Positions 50,112 through 59,156 of a DNA stretch of 64,000 nt are shown here, one piece after another (position 1 is the stretch's first letter; the number at the start of each line of letters is the position of its first letter). Both the position numbers and the translations under genes were made by a program. Under the pieces are notes generated by a model that did no database searches, was not told the origin of the DNA, and saw nothing but the letters and a program-made list of their open reading frames with translations. The DNA comes from CAVVXN01 sp963772585 (GTDB taxonomy: Bacteria > Planctomycetota > PLA2 > JAEUHO01): the NCBI GenBank assembly GCA_963772585.1, contig CAVYXV010000009.1, positions 496,001-560,000 on the forward strand, in the 5' to 3' direction.

Positions 50112-52775
50112 ATGTCCACCCATCCCGATTCGTTCTCGGCCCGAACCGTGCTCGACGTAGGCGGCCGCAAGTACACGATCTTCAGCCTGCCCGCGCTCGA
50201 GAACCAGGGCCTGGCGATCGCCCGGCTCCCGTACTGCCTCAAGATCCTCCTGGAGAACCTCCTGCGTCGGGAAGACGGGCGCGTGGTCACGAAGGAGGAC
50301 ATCGAAGCCGTGGGCCGCTGGGATCCGGCCCGCTCGGCAGAGGAAACCGGAGAGATCGCGTACGGTCCCGCGCGGGTTCTCCTGCAGGACTTCACGGGCG
50401 TGCCCGCGGTCGTGGACCTGGCCGCCATGCGCGACGCGATGGCCGCCATGGCGGGGGACCCCGCCAAGATCAACCCGCTCTCTCCCGCCGAACTGGTCAT
50501 CGACCACTCGGTGCAGGTGGACTTCTACGGAACGTCGGAGGCGTTGGCCAAGAACGCCGCCATCGAGTTCCAGCGCAACCGCGAGCGCTACGTCCTGCTG
50601 CGGTGGGCCCAGCGGGCCTTCGACAACTTCCGCGTCGTGCCGCCGGCGACCGGGATCGTGCACCAGGTGAACATCGAGTACCTGGCGCGGGTCGTCTTCG
50701 CGGTCGAGAAGGAGGACGGCTGGCACGCCTATCCCGACACGCTGATCGGGACGGACAGCCACACGACGATGGTGAACGGCCTTGGCGTGCTCGGGTGGGG
50801 GGTAGGGGGCATCGAGGCCGAGGCCGCGCTGCTCGGCCAGCCGGTCAGCCTGCTCGTTCCCCAGGTCGTCGGATTCCGTTTCGACGGCCGGCTCCCTCCG
50901 GGGGCGACCGCGACGGATCTCGTCCTGACGGTGACCCAGAAGCTCCGAGAGCACGGCGTGGTCGGCAAGTTCGTGGAGTTCTTCGGACCCGGACTGGCCA
51001 ACCTCTCGTTGGCCGACCGGGCGACCATCGCGAACATGTCGCCCGAGTACGGAGCGACGTGCGGCATCTTCCCGGTGGACGAGGAGACGCTCTCCTACCT
51101 CCGGTTCACGGGGCGCAAGGCCGAGCACGTAGCGCTGGTGGAGGCGTACGCCCGGGCGCAGGGTCTGTTCCACGAGGCGACATCGCCCCCGGCGACCTAC
51201 ACGGACACGCTTTCGTTGGACCTGCAGACGGTCGTCCCCAGCCTGGCGGGGCCGAAGCGCCCGCAGGACCGCGTCCCCCTGCACGGGTCCAAGGAGGCCT
51301 TCGAGAAGACGCTCCAGGAGCTGTCGCCGGGCGCGACGACGGAGACGAACGGTGGCGTCACCCACGGAAGCGTGGTGATCGCGGCCATCACGTCGTGCAC
51401 GAACACGTCCAACCCGGCCGTCATGCTGGGAGCGGGCCTGCTCGCGAAGAAGGCCGTGGACAAGGGACTCCAGGTGAAGCCGTGGGTGAAGACCAGCCTT
51501 GCCCCGGGCTCGAAGGTCGTCACGCGGTACCTGGAGTCCGCGGGACTCCTGGGGAGCCTCCAGCAGCTCCACTTCGACGTCGTCGGCTACGGTTGCACGA
51601 CGTGCATCGGCAACAGCGGCCCGCTGCCCGACGAGGTCCGCAAGACGATCCACGACCGGGACCTGGTCGCCGTGTCCGTGCTGTCCGGCAACCGCAACTT
51701 CGAGGGCCGCATCAGTCCGGACGTGCGGGCGAACTACCTGGCCAGTCCGCCCCTCGTCGTGGCATACGCCCTGGCGGGGACCATGGACATCGATCTCGAG
51801 AACGAGCCCCTCGGCCAGGGCAAGGACGGCGAGGACGTCTACCTGAGGGACATCTGGCCGACGGCGGGGGAGGTCTCGGAGTCCATGGGGAACGCCGTCC
51901 AACGCGAGATGTTCCTGGATGAGTACGCGAGCGTCTTCGAGGGGGACGCGCGCTGGCAGGCCATCCCCGTGCCGGAGGGGGGACTGTTCCAGTGGGATCC
52001 GATGTCGACCTACGTCCGCCGTCCGCCGTTCTTCGAGGGGCTGGACCGCGAGCCGCCGACGCCCGGGGACCTCGCCGGCGCGCGGGTGTTGGCGTTGCTC
52101 GGCGACTCGGTCACCACCGACCACATCTCGCCGGCCGGGACGATCGCGAAGAACGGCCCGGCCGGCCGCTACCTCATGGAGCACGGCGTCCAGCCGAAGG
52201 ACTTCAACTCCTACGGGTCGCGCCGGGGCAACCACGAGGTCATGATGCGCGGCACCTTCGCGAACATCCGTCTGAGGAACCGTCTGGCGCCGGGGACGGA
52301 GGGCGGCTTCACGCGCCACCAGCCTTCGGGCGACCCCATGACCATCTACGACGCGGCCATGCGGTACCTCGAGGAGCACGTGCCCCTGCTGGTCATCGCG
52401 GGCAAGGAGTACGGGACCGGGTCCTCCCGCGACTGGGCGGCGAAGGGCACGTTGCTGCTCGGCGTCCGGGCCGTGATCGCCCGGTCCTACGAGCGCATCC
52501 ACCGGTCGAACCTGATCGGCATGGGCGTGCTTCCGCTGGAGTTCCCCGACGGACAGGACGCCGATTCGCTGGGACTCGACGGGTCCGAGGCGTACGACGT
52601 GACCGGCATCGCCCAGGGCCTCCGGGCGCGGGGCACGGTCCGGGTGCGGGCGCACAAGGCCGAGGGCGCCGACGTCGGGTTCGAGGCCCGCGTCCGGATC
52701 GACACCGACGGGGAGCTCGACTACTACCGACACGGCGGGATCCTGCCGTACGTCCTGAGGCAACTCGTGTCGTGA
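50112..52775 (+). CDS. acnA: Aconitate hydratase, AcnA type
   Basis: This encodes 887 residues from an ATG at 50112, with GGAGGA upstream and TAGAGT at 50084-50089 as a -10 candidate. It interconverts citrate and isocitrate in the TCA cycle. The 4Fe-4S cysteines are Cys429 (TSCTNTSNP), Cys495 and Cys498 (GYGCTTCIGNSGP). LIGTDSHTTMVNGLGVLGWGVGGIEAEAA, GDSVTTDHISPAG, YGSRRGNHEVMMRGTF and GKEYGTGSSRDWAAKG are all standard. Length matches AcnA/IRP-type enzymes. It is transcribed alone. Confidence 0.97.
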   Translation: MSTHPDSFSARTVLDVGGRKYTIFSLPALENQGLAIARLPYCLKILLENLLRREDGRVVTKEDIEAVGRWDPARSAEETGEIAYGPARVLLQDFTGVPAVVDLAAMRDAMAAMAGDPAKINPLSPAELVIDHSVQVDFYGTSEALAKNAAIEFQRNRERYVLLRWAQRAFDNFRVVPPATGIVHQVNIEYLARVVFAVEKEDGWHAYPDTLIGTDSHTTMVNGLGVLGWGVGGIEAEAALLGQPVSLLVPQVVGFRFDGRLPPGATATDLVLTVTQKLREHGVVGKFVEFFGPGLANLSLADRATIANMSPEYGATCGIFPVDEETLSYLRFTGRKAEHVALVEAYARAQGLFHEATSPPATYTDTLSLDLQTVVPSLAGPKRPQDRVPLHGSKEAFEKTLQELSPGATTETNGGVTHGSVVIAAITSCTNTSNPAVMLGAGLLAKKAVDKGLQVKPWVKTSLAPGSKVVTRYLESAGLLGSLQQLHFDVVGYGCTTCIGNSGPLPDEVRKTIHDRDLVAVSVLSGNRNFEGRISPDVRANYLASPPLVVAYALAGTMDIDLENEPLGQGKDGEDVYLRDIWPTAGEVSESMGNAVQREMFLDEYASVFEGDARWQAIPVPEGGLFQWDPMSTYVRRPPFFEGLDREPPTPGDLAGARVLALLGDSVTTDHISPAGTIAKNGPAGRYLMEHGVQPKDFNSYGSRRGNHEVMMRGTFANIRLRNRLAPGTEGGFTRHQPSGDPMTIYDAAMRYLEEHVPLLVIAGKEYGTGSSRDWAAKGTLLLGVRAVIARSYERIHRSNLIGMGVLPLEFPDGQDADSLGLDGSEAYDVTGIAQGLRARGTVRVRAHKAEGADVGFEARVRIDTDGELDYYRHGGILPYVLRQLVS

Positions 52776-53250
52776 CGACGTTCGCTCCAAGAGGCCGTAG
52801 GACCCAGGCGAGCCCGGCCCACCGGTTCGAGGAGCTCACCGTCGAACCCGACGAGGAGGAACGGGCGGGGCTTCGCCCGCGCACGGTCGCGTCCCGCGAC
52901 GCCACGCGGTCGATGCTCCCGGCGAACGAAAGCCCGGACGCGGGCCTCCGCGGCGGCCCCCGTCCCGACGGCGGCCGCGGGCACGGCTGCGTCTACGGCG
53001 GCGCGAGCCCCCCCCCGCGAGTCCCGGGCTTCTCGGCCGGTCTCGCGTTCGAACCACGCTTCCTCGTGACGGGGGACGCACCCCCTCTCCGGGAGCGGGC
53101 GTTTCGCCGGCCGGCCTACCGGCCGCAGCCCGTCGCCGCGCGCTTCGAGAGCACCCGGTGCCGGGGGGGGCGGGCGGCGCGTGTCCCGGCTCGCTCGGGC
53201 GCCGCCGTCCGCGTTCCCGGCGGCCCGCTCCGCCGCCTCGGGGAGTCGTC
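52776..53250. other. 475-base GC-rich intergenic region, nothing recognised
   Basis: No frame here has a plausible start, ribosome site and family match. It contains several GC-rich inverted arms (for example CGCCGGCCGGCCTACCGGCCG near 53106) and a C8 run near 53010. A GTTCGAACC at 53047-53055 resembles a tRNA T-loop but has no supporting stems. Confidence 0.4.
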
Positions 53251-53997
53251 TTGAAGCCCCCGTCCCTCGACCGCCTTCGCTCCCTGCTCTTCCTCGTGCC
53301 CGCCGCCTCGTTCGCCGTGGTCCTCGTCCTCCACGGCCCCCTGGTGCAGGATCCCGCCTACCACGACTTCGCGGACCAGCGCGTGGTCCTGGGGATTCCC
53401 CACGTTCTCGACGTCGTCACGAACGCCGGCTTCCTGCTGGTGGGCGTGTGGGGTCTCCTGGCCCGACCCCCGCTCGAGTTGGTCGTCTTCTTCGGCGGGT
53501 TGGTCCTCACGAGCGTGGGCTCGGCCGCCTACCACCTGGATCCCCGCGACGCGACGCTCGTCCTCGACCGCGCCCCGATGACCGTCGCCTTCGCAGGCCT
53601 CGCCGCCGCGCTGGTCGCGGAGCGCGTGGGGCCGCGGGCGGGTCGACGCCTGCTCCTGCCCCTCGTCCTGTTCGGACTCGCGAGCGTGGCCGTCTGGGCC
53701 GCGACGGGCGACCTGCGCCTCTACGCCGTCGCGCAGTACGTGCCTCTTTGGGGCGTCGTCGTCCTGCTCGTCACGACGCGTGGCCCGTCGGCCGCGTGGT
53801 GGATCACCGGCGCCGGCTACGCCCTGGCCAAGGCGGCGGAGGCCCTCGACCGCCCGATCTGGCTGGCGACGGGGTTCGTCTCCGGGCACAACCTGAAGCA
53901 CCTTCTCGCGGCGGGGGGCACGGCGGCGATCGCCTGGATGGTGACGCAACGGAGGCGCGCGGCACGGCGCCTTCTCAGCGAGCCAGGGACCACGTGA
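53251..53997 (+). CDS. Ceramidase-like (CREST superfamily) membrane protein
   Basis: This encodes 248 residues from a TTG at 53251 with GGGGAG just upstream. The frame extends further 5' but that part is Arg/Pro-rich and unlike protein. About seven membrane helices are expected. The CREST pattern is visible: Ser and His in GSAAYHLDP (about 90-98), Asp in LVLDRAPM and a late HxxxH in SGHNLKHLL. Members hydrolyse amide or ester bonds of lipids inside the membrane, with metal. A bacterial alkaline-ceramidase-like activity is possible but not proven. The 3' end overlaps the convergent esterase gene by 23 bases. Confidence 0.72.
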   Translation: MKPPSLDRLRSLLFLVPAASFAVVLVLHGPLVQDPAYHDFADQRVVLGIPHVLDVVTNAGFLLVGVWGLLARPPLELVVFFGGLVLTSVGSAAYHLDPRDATLVLDRAPMTVAFAGLAAALVAERVGPRAGRRLLLPLVLFGLASVAVWAATGDLRLYAVAQYVPLWGVVVLLVTTRGPSAAWWITGAGYALAKAAEALDRPIWLATGFVSGHNLKHLLAAGGTAAIAWMVTQRRRAARRLLSEPGTT

Positions 53998-56446
53998 CGT
54001 CGAAGAAGCCGGCCGTCTTCACGCCGTAGTCGCCCTTCGCCAGCACCGTCTCGTCGAAGACCACGTAGTCCGGGTAACCGACGCCGGACGCGAGGTAGCC
54101 GGAGAGGACGGTGGCCCGTTCGCCCGGCTCGCCGGTCCAGGCGACGGCCCCGGCCAGCGCCTCCGGCTCGTCGCGACGGGGGTAGAGGAAGGTCGCAGCG
54201 AGATCGTCGCCTTCGTAGACGCGATCGCCGACCTTCGCCTTGCCGCGCTCGATCCGGATGGGGCAGCGGTCCGGGAACACGACGTCCCAGGCGGCGTTGG
54301 TGTCGGCGTTGCCGTAGAGGACGACGTTTCGTCCGCGGAAGCGGTCCGGGTGGGCCGCGAGTTCGATGTCGGGGACCAGCACGGCCCGTCCGTTCGCCCG
54401 ATAGAGCCAGCGGTCCGCATCCTGCCGGGCGCGGCCGAGGGAACGGGCGTCCTCCGCGGGATTCCCCTTCGTCCCGACCACCAGGACGAAATGCCGGTCG
54501 AAGACCCGCTTGAAGGGCCCGGATCGCCCCGGCGAGCGCTCGGACGTGGGGACCTCCGTCCGCCCCTTCCGCCACGTTCCGCCGTCCCGCACGAAGCCCC
54601 ACGGCGAGGCGCCCTCCTCCACCGGCAGCGTGCGACCGTCGAGGACGACCGACGTGACGCCGTCCTCGCGGGGCGGGTCCAGCACGAGGCGCCTCGTGTT
54701 CTCCGTCTCGACGCGGAGGGTCGTGCCGTCGCGGGCGGCCTTCACGCGAAGCGGTGTCCCGACCCGCAGGGGTTGGAGGACGCGGACCCAGAAGTGGCGG
54801 CTGTCCACGGCGGGATCCACCGTCGTGAACTGGAGGGTGGGCGGGTCCTCCGGAATCGGGTGGGCGCGGAACGTCTCGAAGAAGGCGGGCCAGTCCACGC
54901 AGTCGGCGCCGGGGGCGGCGTCGCCGTCCCACCAATGCCCCTTCCCGGGGACGACCGTGAGCTGGTAGTCCTTCGCCACGCCATCGAGGGCCTTCGCCAT
55001 CCGGCGCGCCTCGGAGACGGGAACGTTGTCGTCGGCGCCTCCGTGGAGCTGACGGATGGGCAGGTCGCGGAGGTTCAAGAGGAGGTCGAGCGTGTGGGCG
55101 GCGGCGTCCGAGGCGCGCCACAGCGCGTCGAGGGGCCCCGACGCGGCGCCTCGCCCCCCGTAGGTCTCGAACGAGACCCACGCGGCGCTGGGCGCGATGG
55201 CCCCGAATCCGTCGGGGTCGTTCACGGCGAGGTGCCACGTCCCGTGGCCGCCCATCGAGTGGCCCGTGAGCCACACGCGCCGGCGCGACACGCCCGTCCT
55301 CAGGAGGGCGTCCGCCAGCACCTCGTAGGCATCCCGGCGACCCCAATCCTGCCAGTCGAAGCCGAACGGCCGGCGGTTCGTGGGGGCGACGATGTAGAGG
55401 TCCGGCTTCGGGGAGTAGGCCCGCGCCTGGTTCAGGCAGTCGACACCGGCCCCGTGGAGGGAGAGCACGATGCCGCGAGGCCGTGCCGCGCTCCCGGCCT
55501 CGTCGTCGCCGACCGGGGGTCGGAGCGCGTACTCCTGGACCGACCCGTCGATCTGCGAGACGAACGTCACGCGGCGGGGCTCGGCGGCGTCCCGCACGGC
55601 GAGGGGCCAGGACCGCTCGTCGAGGCGTCGATCCCCCTCGGAGACGCGGACGACGAGCCGGCCCTCCTTCGCGTCGGCGGGAACGTCCAACTCGGGGAGG
55701 AGGAGCGGGATCCTCCGGCGGGCGAGCGGAGCGATCGCGGACACGGTCGCGCGAGCGAGGACGCCCGCACCGTCCGCTTCGGCTCGGACCTCCACGGACA
55801 GCGGGCCGGTCGCCGCGTCGGTCGCATTCACGAGGACGACGCCCGCGTCGGGTCGGCACGTCTCGCCCCGAACCAGATCGGGGAGCGTCGCGTCGCGCTC
55901 CGCGAGGAACACGGGCTGCGGGGGCGCCTCGAACGAGATGGAGAACGGCCCTCGAAACGCCGCGGCGAAGAGGACGTTCGGTCCGGCGTCCAGCCGGACG
56001 GGCGCGCGCGTGGTGCCTTCGCCGTACACGTCCCCCGTCACGGGGCGCCCGTTCACGAGAACCAGCGACACGCGGTTCGCTTCCAGGAGCCATACGCCCG
56101 CGCGGGGGGCGTCGAGCGAGGCGAAGGCCCACAGCGCGCCGTTCGGAGCCACGGCGCCGTTCTCGTCCGCCTGCGCGGCGCTCCAGGCGACCTCCCGCCC
56201 GTCGCTGCCGTGGACGACGTCGCCCGCATGGGGCCGCGCGGCGTCCTCGGCGGCGACCTGGGTCCGGAAGACCGTGCTGGGGCGAAAGGGCGTCCGGCCG
56301 CCCGGATCGGCGGGGGGAAGGAGCAGCCAGCCCTTCGGCCGGAGAACGTCCGGCCCTCCCGCGGGGGCGGGCGCGGCCAGCGGTCCGGTCGCGGCGAGGA
56401 GGGCGAGGAGAGCGAGGCGGAGGGGCCGGAAGGGAAAGCGCGTCAT
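53975..56446 (-). CDS. Large secreted esterase/peptidase (alpha/beta hydrolase)
   Basis: This encodes 823 residues from an ATG at 56446. A signal peptide covers about residues 1-29. Residues 30-310 are strand-rich accessory domains. The hydrolase starts at RGIVLSLHGAGVDCLNQ (about 324). The nucleophile is Ser397 in LTGHSMGGHG, the acid is probably in LHGGADDNVPVSEARRM and the His in PGKGHWWDG. A further 280 residues of mostly strands follow. Layout matches secreted feruloyl-esterase or S9-like hydrolases of environmental bacteria. The substrate is unknown. A TACGAT box six bases before the ATG suggests a leaderless mRNA. Confidence 0.82.
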   Translation of the reverse strand: MTRFPFRPLRLALLALLAATGPLAAPAPAGGPDVLRPKGWLLLPPADPGGRTPFRPSTVFRTQVAAEDAARPHAGDVVHGSDGREVAWSAAQADENGAVAPNGALWAFASLDAPRAGVWLLEANRVSLVLVNGRPVTGDVYGEGTTRAPVRLDAGPNVLFAAAFRGPFSISFEAPPQPVFLAERDATLPDLVRGETCRPDAGVVLVNATDAATGPLSVEVRAEADGAGVLARATVSAIAPLARRRIPLLLPELDVPADAKEGRLVVRVSEGDRRLDERSWPLAVRDAAEPRRVTFVSQIDGSVQEYALRPPVGDDEAGSAARPRGIVLSLHGAGVDCLNQARAYSPKPDLYIVAPTNRRPFGFDWQDWGRRDAYEVLADALLRTGVSRRRVWLTGHSMGGHGTWHLAVNDPDGFGAIAPSAAWVSFETYGGRGAASGPLDALWRASDAAAHTLDLLLNLRDLPIRQLHGGADDNVPVSEARRMAKALDGVAKDYQLTVVPGKGHWWDGDAAPGADCVDWPAFFETFRAHPIPEDPPTLQFTTVDPAVDSRHFWVRVLQPLRVGTPLRVKAARDGTTLRVETENTRRLVLDPPREDGVTSVVLDGRTLPVEEGASPWGFVRDGGTWRKGRTEVPTSERSPGRSGPFKRVFDRHFVLVVGTKGNPAEDARSLGRARQDADRWLYRANGRAVLVPDIELAAHPDRFRGRNVVLYGNADTNAAWDVVFPDRCPIRIERGKAKVGDRVYEGDDLAATFLYPRRDEPEALAGAVAWTGEPGERATVLSGYLASGVGYPDYVVFDETVLAKGDYGVKTAGFFDVTWSLAR

Positions 56447-56452
56447 GCGGGG

Positions 56453-56458
56453 ATCGTA
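56453..56458 (-). promoter_or_regulatory. -10 box of a probably leaderless esterase transcript
   Basis: TACGAT on the minus strand ends six bases before the ATG at 56446, with no ribosome site between. A plus-strand TACCAT at 56476-56481 is the matching candidate for the divergent phosphatase gene. Confidence 0.5.
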
Positions 56459-56502
56459 CGTGGGTCCACATTCGATACCATGACCCCCCTGGAGGGGCAC
56501 CG

Positions 56503-57285
56503 ATGCCCACGACGATCGACCTGGACGCTGCGCTCCACGTCGCCCTGGATGCCGTGCGGGCCGCCGGCAGCGCGGCGCTTCCCTGGCACGGCCGGCCCGT
56601 CGAGACGGCGACGAAGGAAGATCAGAGCCCCGTGACGGCGGCGGACCGGGCGGCCGACGCCGCGGCCATCGAGGTGATCCACCGCGCCTACCCGGAGCAC
56701 GATCTGCTCTCCGAGGAGAGCGGCGCGCGGGGCCGGGGCGCGTGCGACTGCCGCTGGGTCCTGGATCCCCTCGACGGCACCCGCGGGTTCCTCCGCGGCG
56801 ACGAGGAGTGGGGCCCCCTGCTGGCCCTGGAGTTCCAGGGCGAGGTCGTGGTGGCCGCCGCGACCATGCCCTTGCGCGGCGTCGCGTGGTGGGCCCGGAG
56901 GGGCGGCGGCGCCTTTCGCGACGGCGAGAGGATCCACGTGTCGACGGTGGACCGCTGGAACGAGTGCACGCTGAACGTCGGGTTCCTGCGCGCCCTCCTG
57001 CGGGAGCCATGGGGACCGGGAGCGCTGGAGCTCGTTCGGACCGCGGACCGCGTTCGTGGCCACGGCTCCCTGGCGAGCGCGATGGCCGTCGCCGAGGGCC
57101 GCGCGGACGCGTGGATCGAGGCCGGTGTGCGCGAGTGGGATCTGGCGGCGCCGCGGCTGATCCTCGAGGAGGCGGGCGGGCGCTTCAGCGACCTCGCCGG
57201 GCGGCCGAGCCACGCCATGGGCCACGCCGTCGGCACGAACGCCCGGCTCCACGGCGACGTCCTCGCCGCCATCCGCAACGGGTGA
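56503..57285 (+). CDS. Inositol monophosphatase-family phosphatase (HisN-like)
   Basis: This encodes 260 residues from an ATG at 56503 with GGAGGG upstream. The Mg-dependent phosphatase motifs are DQSPVTAADRAAD (40-52), LLSEESG with the metal Glu (71-72), WVLDPLDGTRGF (85-96, with Asp88 and Asp91) and the late REWDLAAPRLILEEAGG. Family members act on inositol phosphates, histidinol phosphate, 3'-phosphoadenosine phosphate or fructose bisphosphate. The TRGF ending of the second motif is often seen in histidinol-phosphatase-type members. The exact substrate is open. Confidence 0.88.
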   Translation: MPTTIDLDAALHVALDAVRAAGSAALPWHGRPVETATKEDQSPVTAADRAADAAAIEVIHRAYPEHDLLSEESGARGRGACDCRWVLDPLDGTRGFLRGDEEWGPLLALEFQGEVVVAAATMPLRGVAWWARRGGGAFRDGERIHVSTVDRWNECTLNVGFLRALLREPWGPGALELVRTADRVRGHGSLASAMAVAEGRADAWIEAGVREWDLAAPRLILEEAGGRFSDLAGRPSHAMGHAVGTNARLHGDVLAAIRNG

Positions 57286-57306
57286 CCGGACGTTCGGCTC
57301 ACCCGT
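57278..57306. terminator. Bidirectional terminator between convergent genes
   Basis: ACGGGTGA (57278-57285) pairs with TCACCCGT (57299-57306), with an inner CCG/CGG. The stops of both convergent genes are inside the stem (TGA at 57283-57285 plus; complement of TCA at 57299-57301 minus). Confidence 0.6.
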
Positions 57307-58030
57307 CGGCGAGACAGTCGCGGAGAAAAGCCTCCGTCGCCCGCCGGGCCGTCCGGTCCGAGGCCGGCTGGTAGACGATGCCCTTGTCCGGGGCGTTCGC
57401 CGCGGGATTCGTGAACCCGTGCATCGTGTTCCCGTAGACGATCAACGTCCAGTCGGCTCCCGCGCCGGTCATCTCCTCGCGAAAGGCGTCGACGGCTCCG
57501 GGGGCTGCGAGGGGATCGTCGTTGCCGTGGTGGGCCAGGATCCGCGCGAGGATCGTGTCCTTGCCCGCCGGGTCGGGCGTGTCGAGGAAGCCGTGGTAGG
57601 AGACCGCCGCCCGGAGGTCCGCCCCGGTCCGGGCCAGTTCCAACGCGGCCATCCCGCCGAAGCAGAATCCCACGGCGGCGATGCGGCGCTCGTCCACGTC
57701 CGCGAGTCCGGTCAGGGCTTCCAGCGCGGCCCGCCCCCGCGCACGGAGCCGGGCCCGGTCGGCGGCGAAGGGCGCCATGAGCGCGGCCGCCTCCTCGGCG
57801 TCCTTCGCCACCCGGCCATCCCCGTACACGTCCACGCCGAGGGCGACCCAGCCCTGGCGGGCGACGGCCTCGACCTCCTCCTTCGCCGCGGCCGAGAGGC
57901 CCATCCACGCCGGGAACACGAGCACGCCGGGTCGGGGGTCCTGCCCCGCGGGCCGGGCGAGGTGGCCGCGGCACGTCCCGCCTCCCGCGGACCAGGAGAG
58001 GCCTCGGGTCTCGACGTCGCGCGTGTCCAT
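57299..58030 (-). CDS. Dienelactone hydrolase family protein
   Basis: This encodes 243 residues from an ATG at 58030 with GAGGAGG upstream. The alpha/beta-hydrolase fold has the Cys nucleophile in AVGFCFGGMAAL (about 116-127), an Asp in HHGNDDPLAAP and a His in YGNTMHGFTNP. VLVFPAWMGLSAAAKEEVEAVARQGWVALGVDVYG is the typical N-terminal half. Carboxymethylenebutenolidase is the named activity, but the family is broad and no aromatic degradation genes are adjacent. Confidence 0.88.
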   Translation of the reverse strand: MDTRDVETRGLSWSAGGGTCRGHLARPAGQDPRPGVLVFPAWMGLSAAAKEEVEAVARQGWVALGVDVYGDGRVAKDAEEAAALMAPFAADRARLRARGRAALEALTGLADVDERRIAAVGFCFGGMAALELARTGADLRAAVSYHGFLDTPDPAGKDTILARILAHHGNDDPLAAPGAVDAFREEMTGAGADWTLIVYGNTMHGFTNPAANAPDKGIVYQPASDRTARRATEAFLRDCLADG

Positions 58031-58067
58031 CGCGTCCTCCTCGTCCGGGCCGGTCCGTGCCGTGACC

Positions 58068-58073
58068 TACAAT
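58068..58073 (+). promoter_or_regulatory. -10 box before the metallopeptidase gene
   Basis: TACAAT is one base from the -10 consensus and lies 27 bases before the GTG chosen as start (58101). An upstream GTG at 58062 would fall before this box, which is why 58101 is favoured. Confidence 0.5.
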
Positions 58074-58100
58074 GCACCTCCCATCCGGGTCCTGCATGCC

Positions 58101-59156
58101 GTGGCGGTCAAGGCGACGAAGAGAACCACCTCCCGCAAGAAGCCCCGACCGTCCACGTGGGCGAAGTGGGGAGACGAGCGCCTCCTCGACCTGAAGTTGA
58201 GGGACCTGGGCGTCGGCATCGAGGGCTCGGTCCTCGAGGAACGGCTGGAGCGCCTGTACGACGAGTTGGAGCAGAAGGGCATCCGGCTGAAGCCGCACGC
58301 GTGGCTCAGCACCGAGTGGTTCTCGCCGGACGGCGTCCCGGGCATCGCCATGCCCTTCTACCTGGCGCATCCCCGCCTCGCCCAGTTGGAACGCCGCCAG
58401 ATGCTCGAGGTGGAAGGGGGGAACGAGCGGGCATGCATGCGGATCCTCCGCCACGAGGCGGGGCACGCCGTGGACACCGCCTGGCGGCTCCACTTCCGGC
58501 GGAGTTTCCAGCGGGTCTTCGGTCGCTCTCGACCCTACCCGCGCTACTACAAGCCCAAGCCCGTGAGCCGCCGCTACGTGCAGAACCTCGACGCGTGGTA
58601 CGCGCAGAGCCATCCCGCCGAGGACTTCGCCGAGACCTTCGCGGTGTGGCTCGCCCCGGGAAGCCGTTGGCGCCAGACGTACGCCGACTGGCCCGCCCTG
58701 AAGAAGCTCGAGGTCGTGGACGCCTTGATGGGGGAGATCGCCGGCGAGCCGCCCCGCGTCCGCTCGCGCCGGCGTCCGGAGAGCCTCGGCACGCAGCACC
58801 GGACGCTTCGCGAGTTCTACGCCTGGAAGCGGGACTACTACGGCACGGAGTACCCGGAGGTCTACGACCGCGACCTGAAGCGTCTGTTCTCCGACGCCCC
58901 GGAACACCGCGGCCGGGAGACGGGGACGTCGTTCCTCCGCCGGGTGGAGGCGGAGGTCCGGGAGATGGTGGCCCAGTGGACCGGCCTGCCCCAGTACACG
59001 ATCGAGCAGGTGTTGCACCAGATGATGGGCCGCTGCAAGGAGTTGAAGCTCCGCGCCCACCACTCGGATCGCAAGACGAAGATGGACTTGACGGTCATGC
59101 TCACGGTGCAGACCATGAACCACCTGCACAGCGGCCGCCACCGGGTGGCGATGTGA
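58101..59156 (+). CDS. Putative zinc metallopeptidase coupled to an ATP-grasp ligase
   Basis: This encodes 351 residues from a GTG at 58101. The N-terminus is basic with no signal peptide. The gluzincin-type site is LRHEAGHAVD (His118, Glu119, His122), followed by SHPAEDFAETFAVWLAPG, where the Glu cluster probably gives the third ligand. A helical C-terminal part ends near NHLHSGRHRVAM. It matches the group of putative zinc-binding metallopeptidases of unknown substrate. Its stop overlaps the ATP-grasp start (GTGA), so the two are made together and likely act on the same substrate. Confidence 0.82.
   Translation: MAVKATKRTTSRKKPRPSTWAKWGDERLLDLKLRDLGVGIEGSVLEERLERLYDELEQKGIRLKPHAWLSTEWFSPDGVPGIAMPFYLAHPRLAQLERRQMLEVEGGNERACMRILRHEAGHAVDTAWRLHFRRSFQRVFGRSRPYPRYYKPKPVSRRYVQNLDAWYAQSHPAEDFAETFAVWLAPGSRWRQTYADWPALKKLEVVDALMGEIAGEPPRVRSRRRPESLGTQHRTLREFYAWKRDYYGTEYPEVYDRDLKRLFSDAPEHRGRETGTSFLRRVEAEVREMVAQWTGLPQYTIEQVLHQMMGRCKELKLRAHHSDRKTKMDLTVMLTVQTMNHLHSGRHRVAM

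Noticed and set aside
47493..52790. A 1765-codon open frame on the minus strand
   Set aside because: It lies antisense to the AAA, dehydrogenase, sirtuin and aconitase genes, all with clear family motifs. Long shadow frames are expected at this GC.
53047..53055. GTTCGAACC as a tRNA T-loop
   Set aside because: Flanking bases do not form the T stem, and no acceptor, D or anticodon arms could be found.
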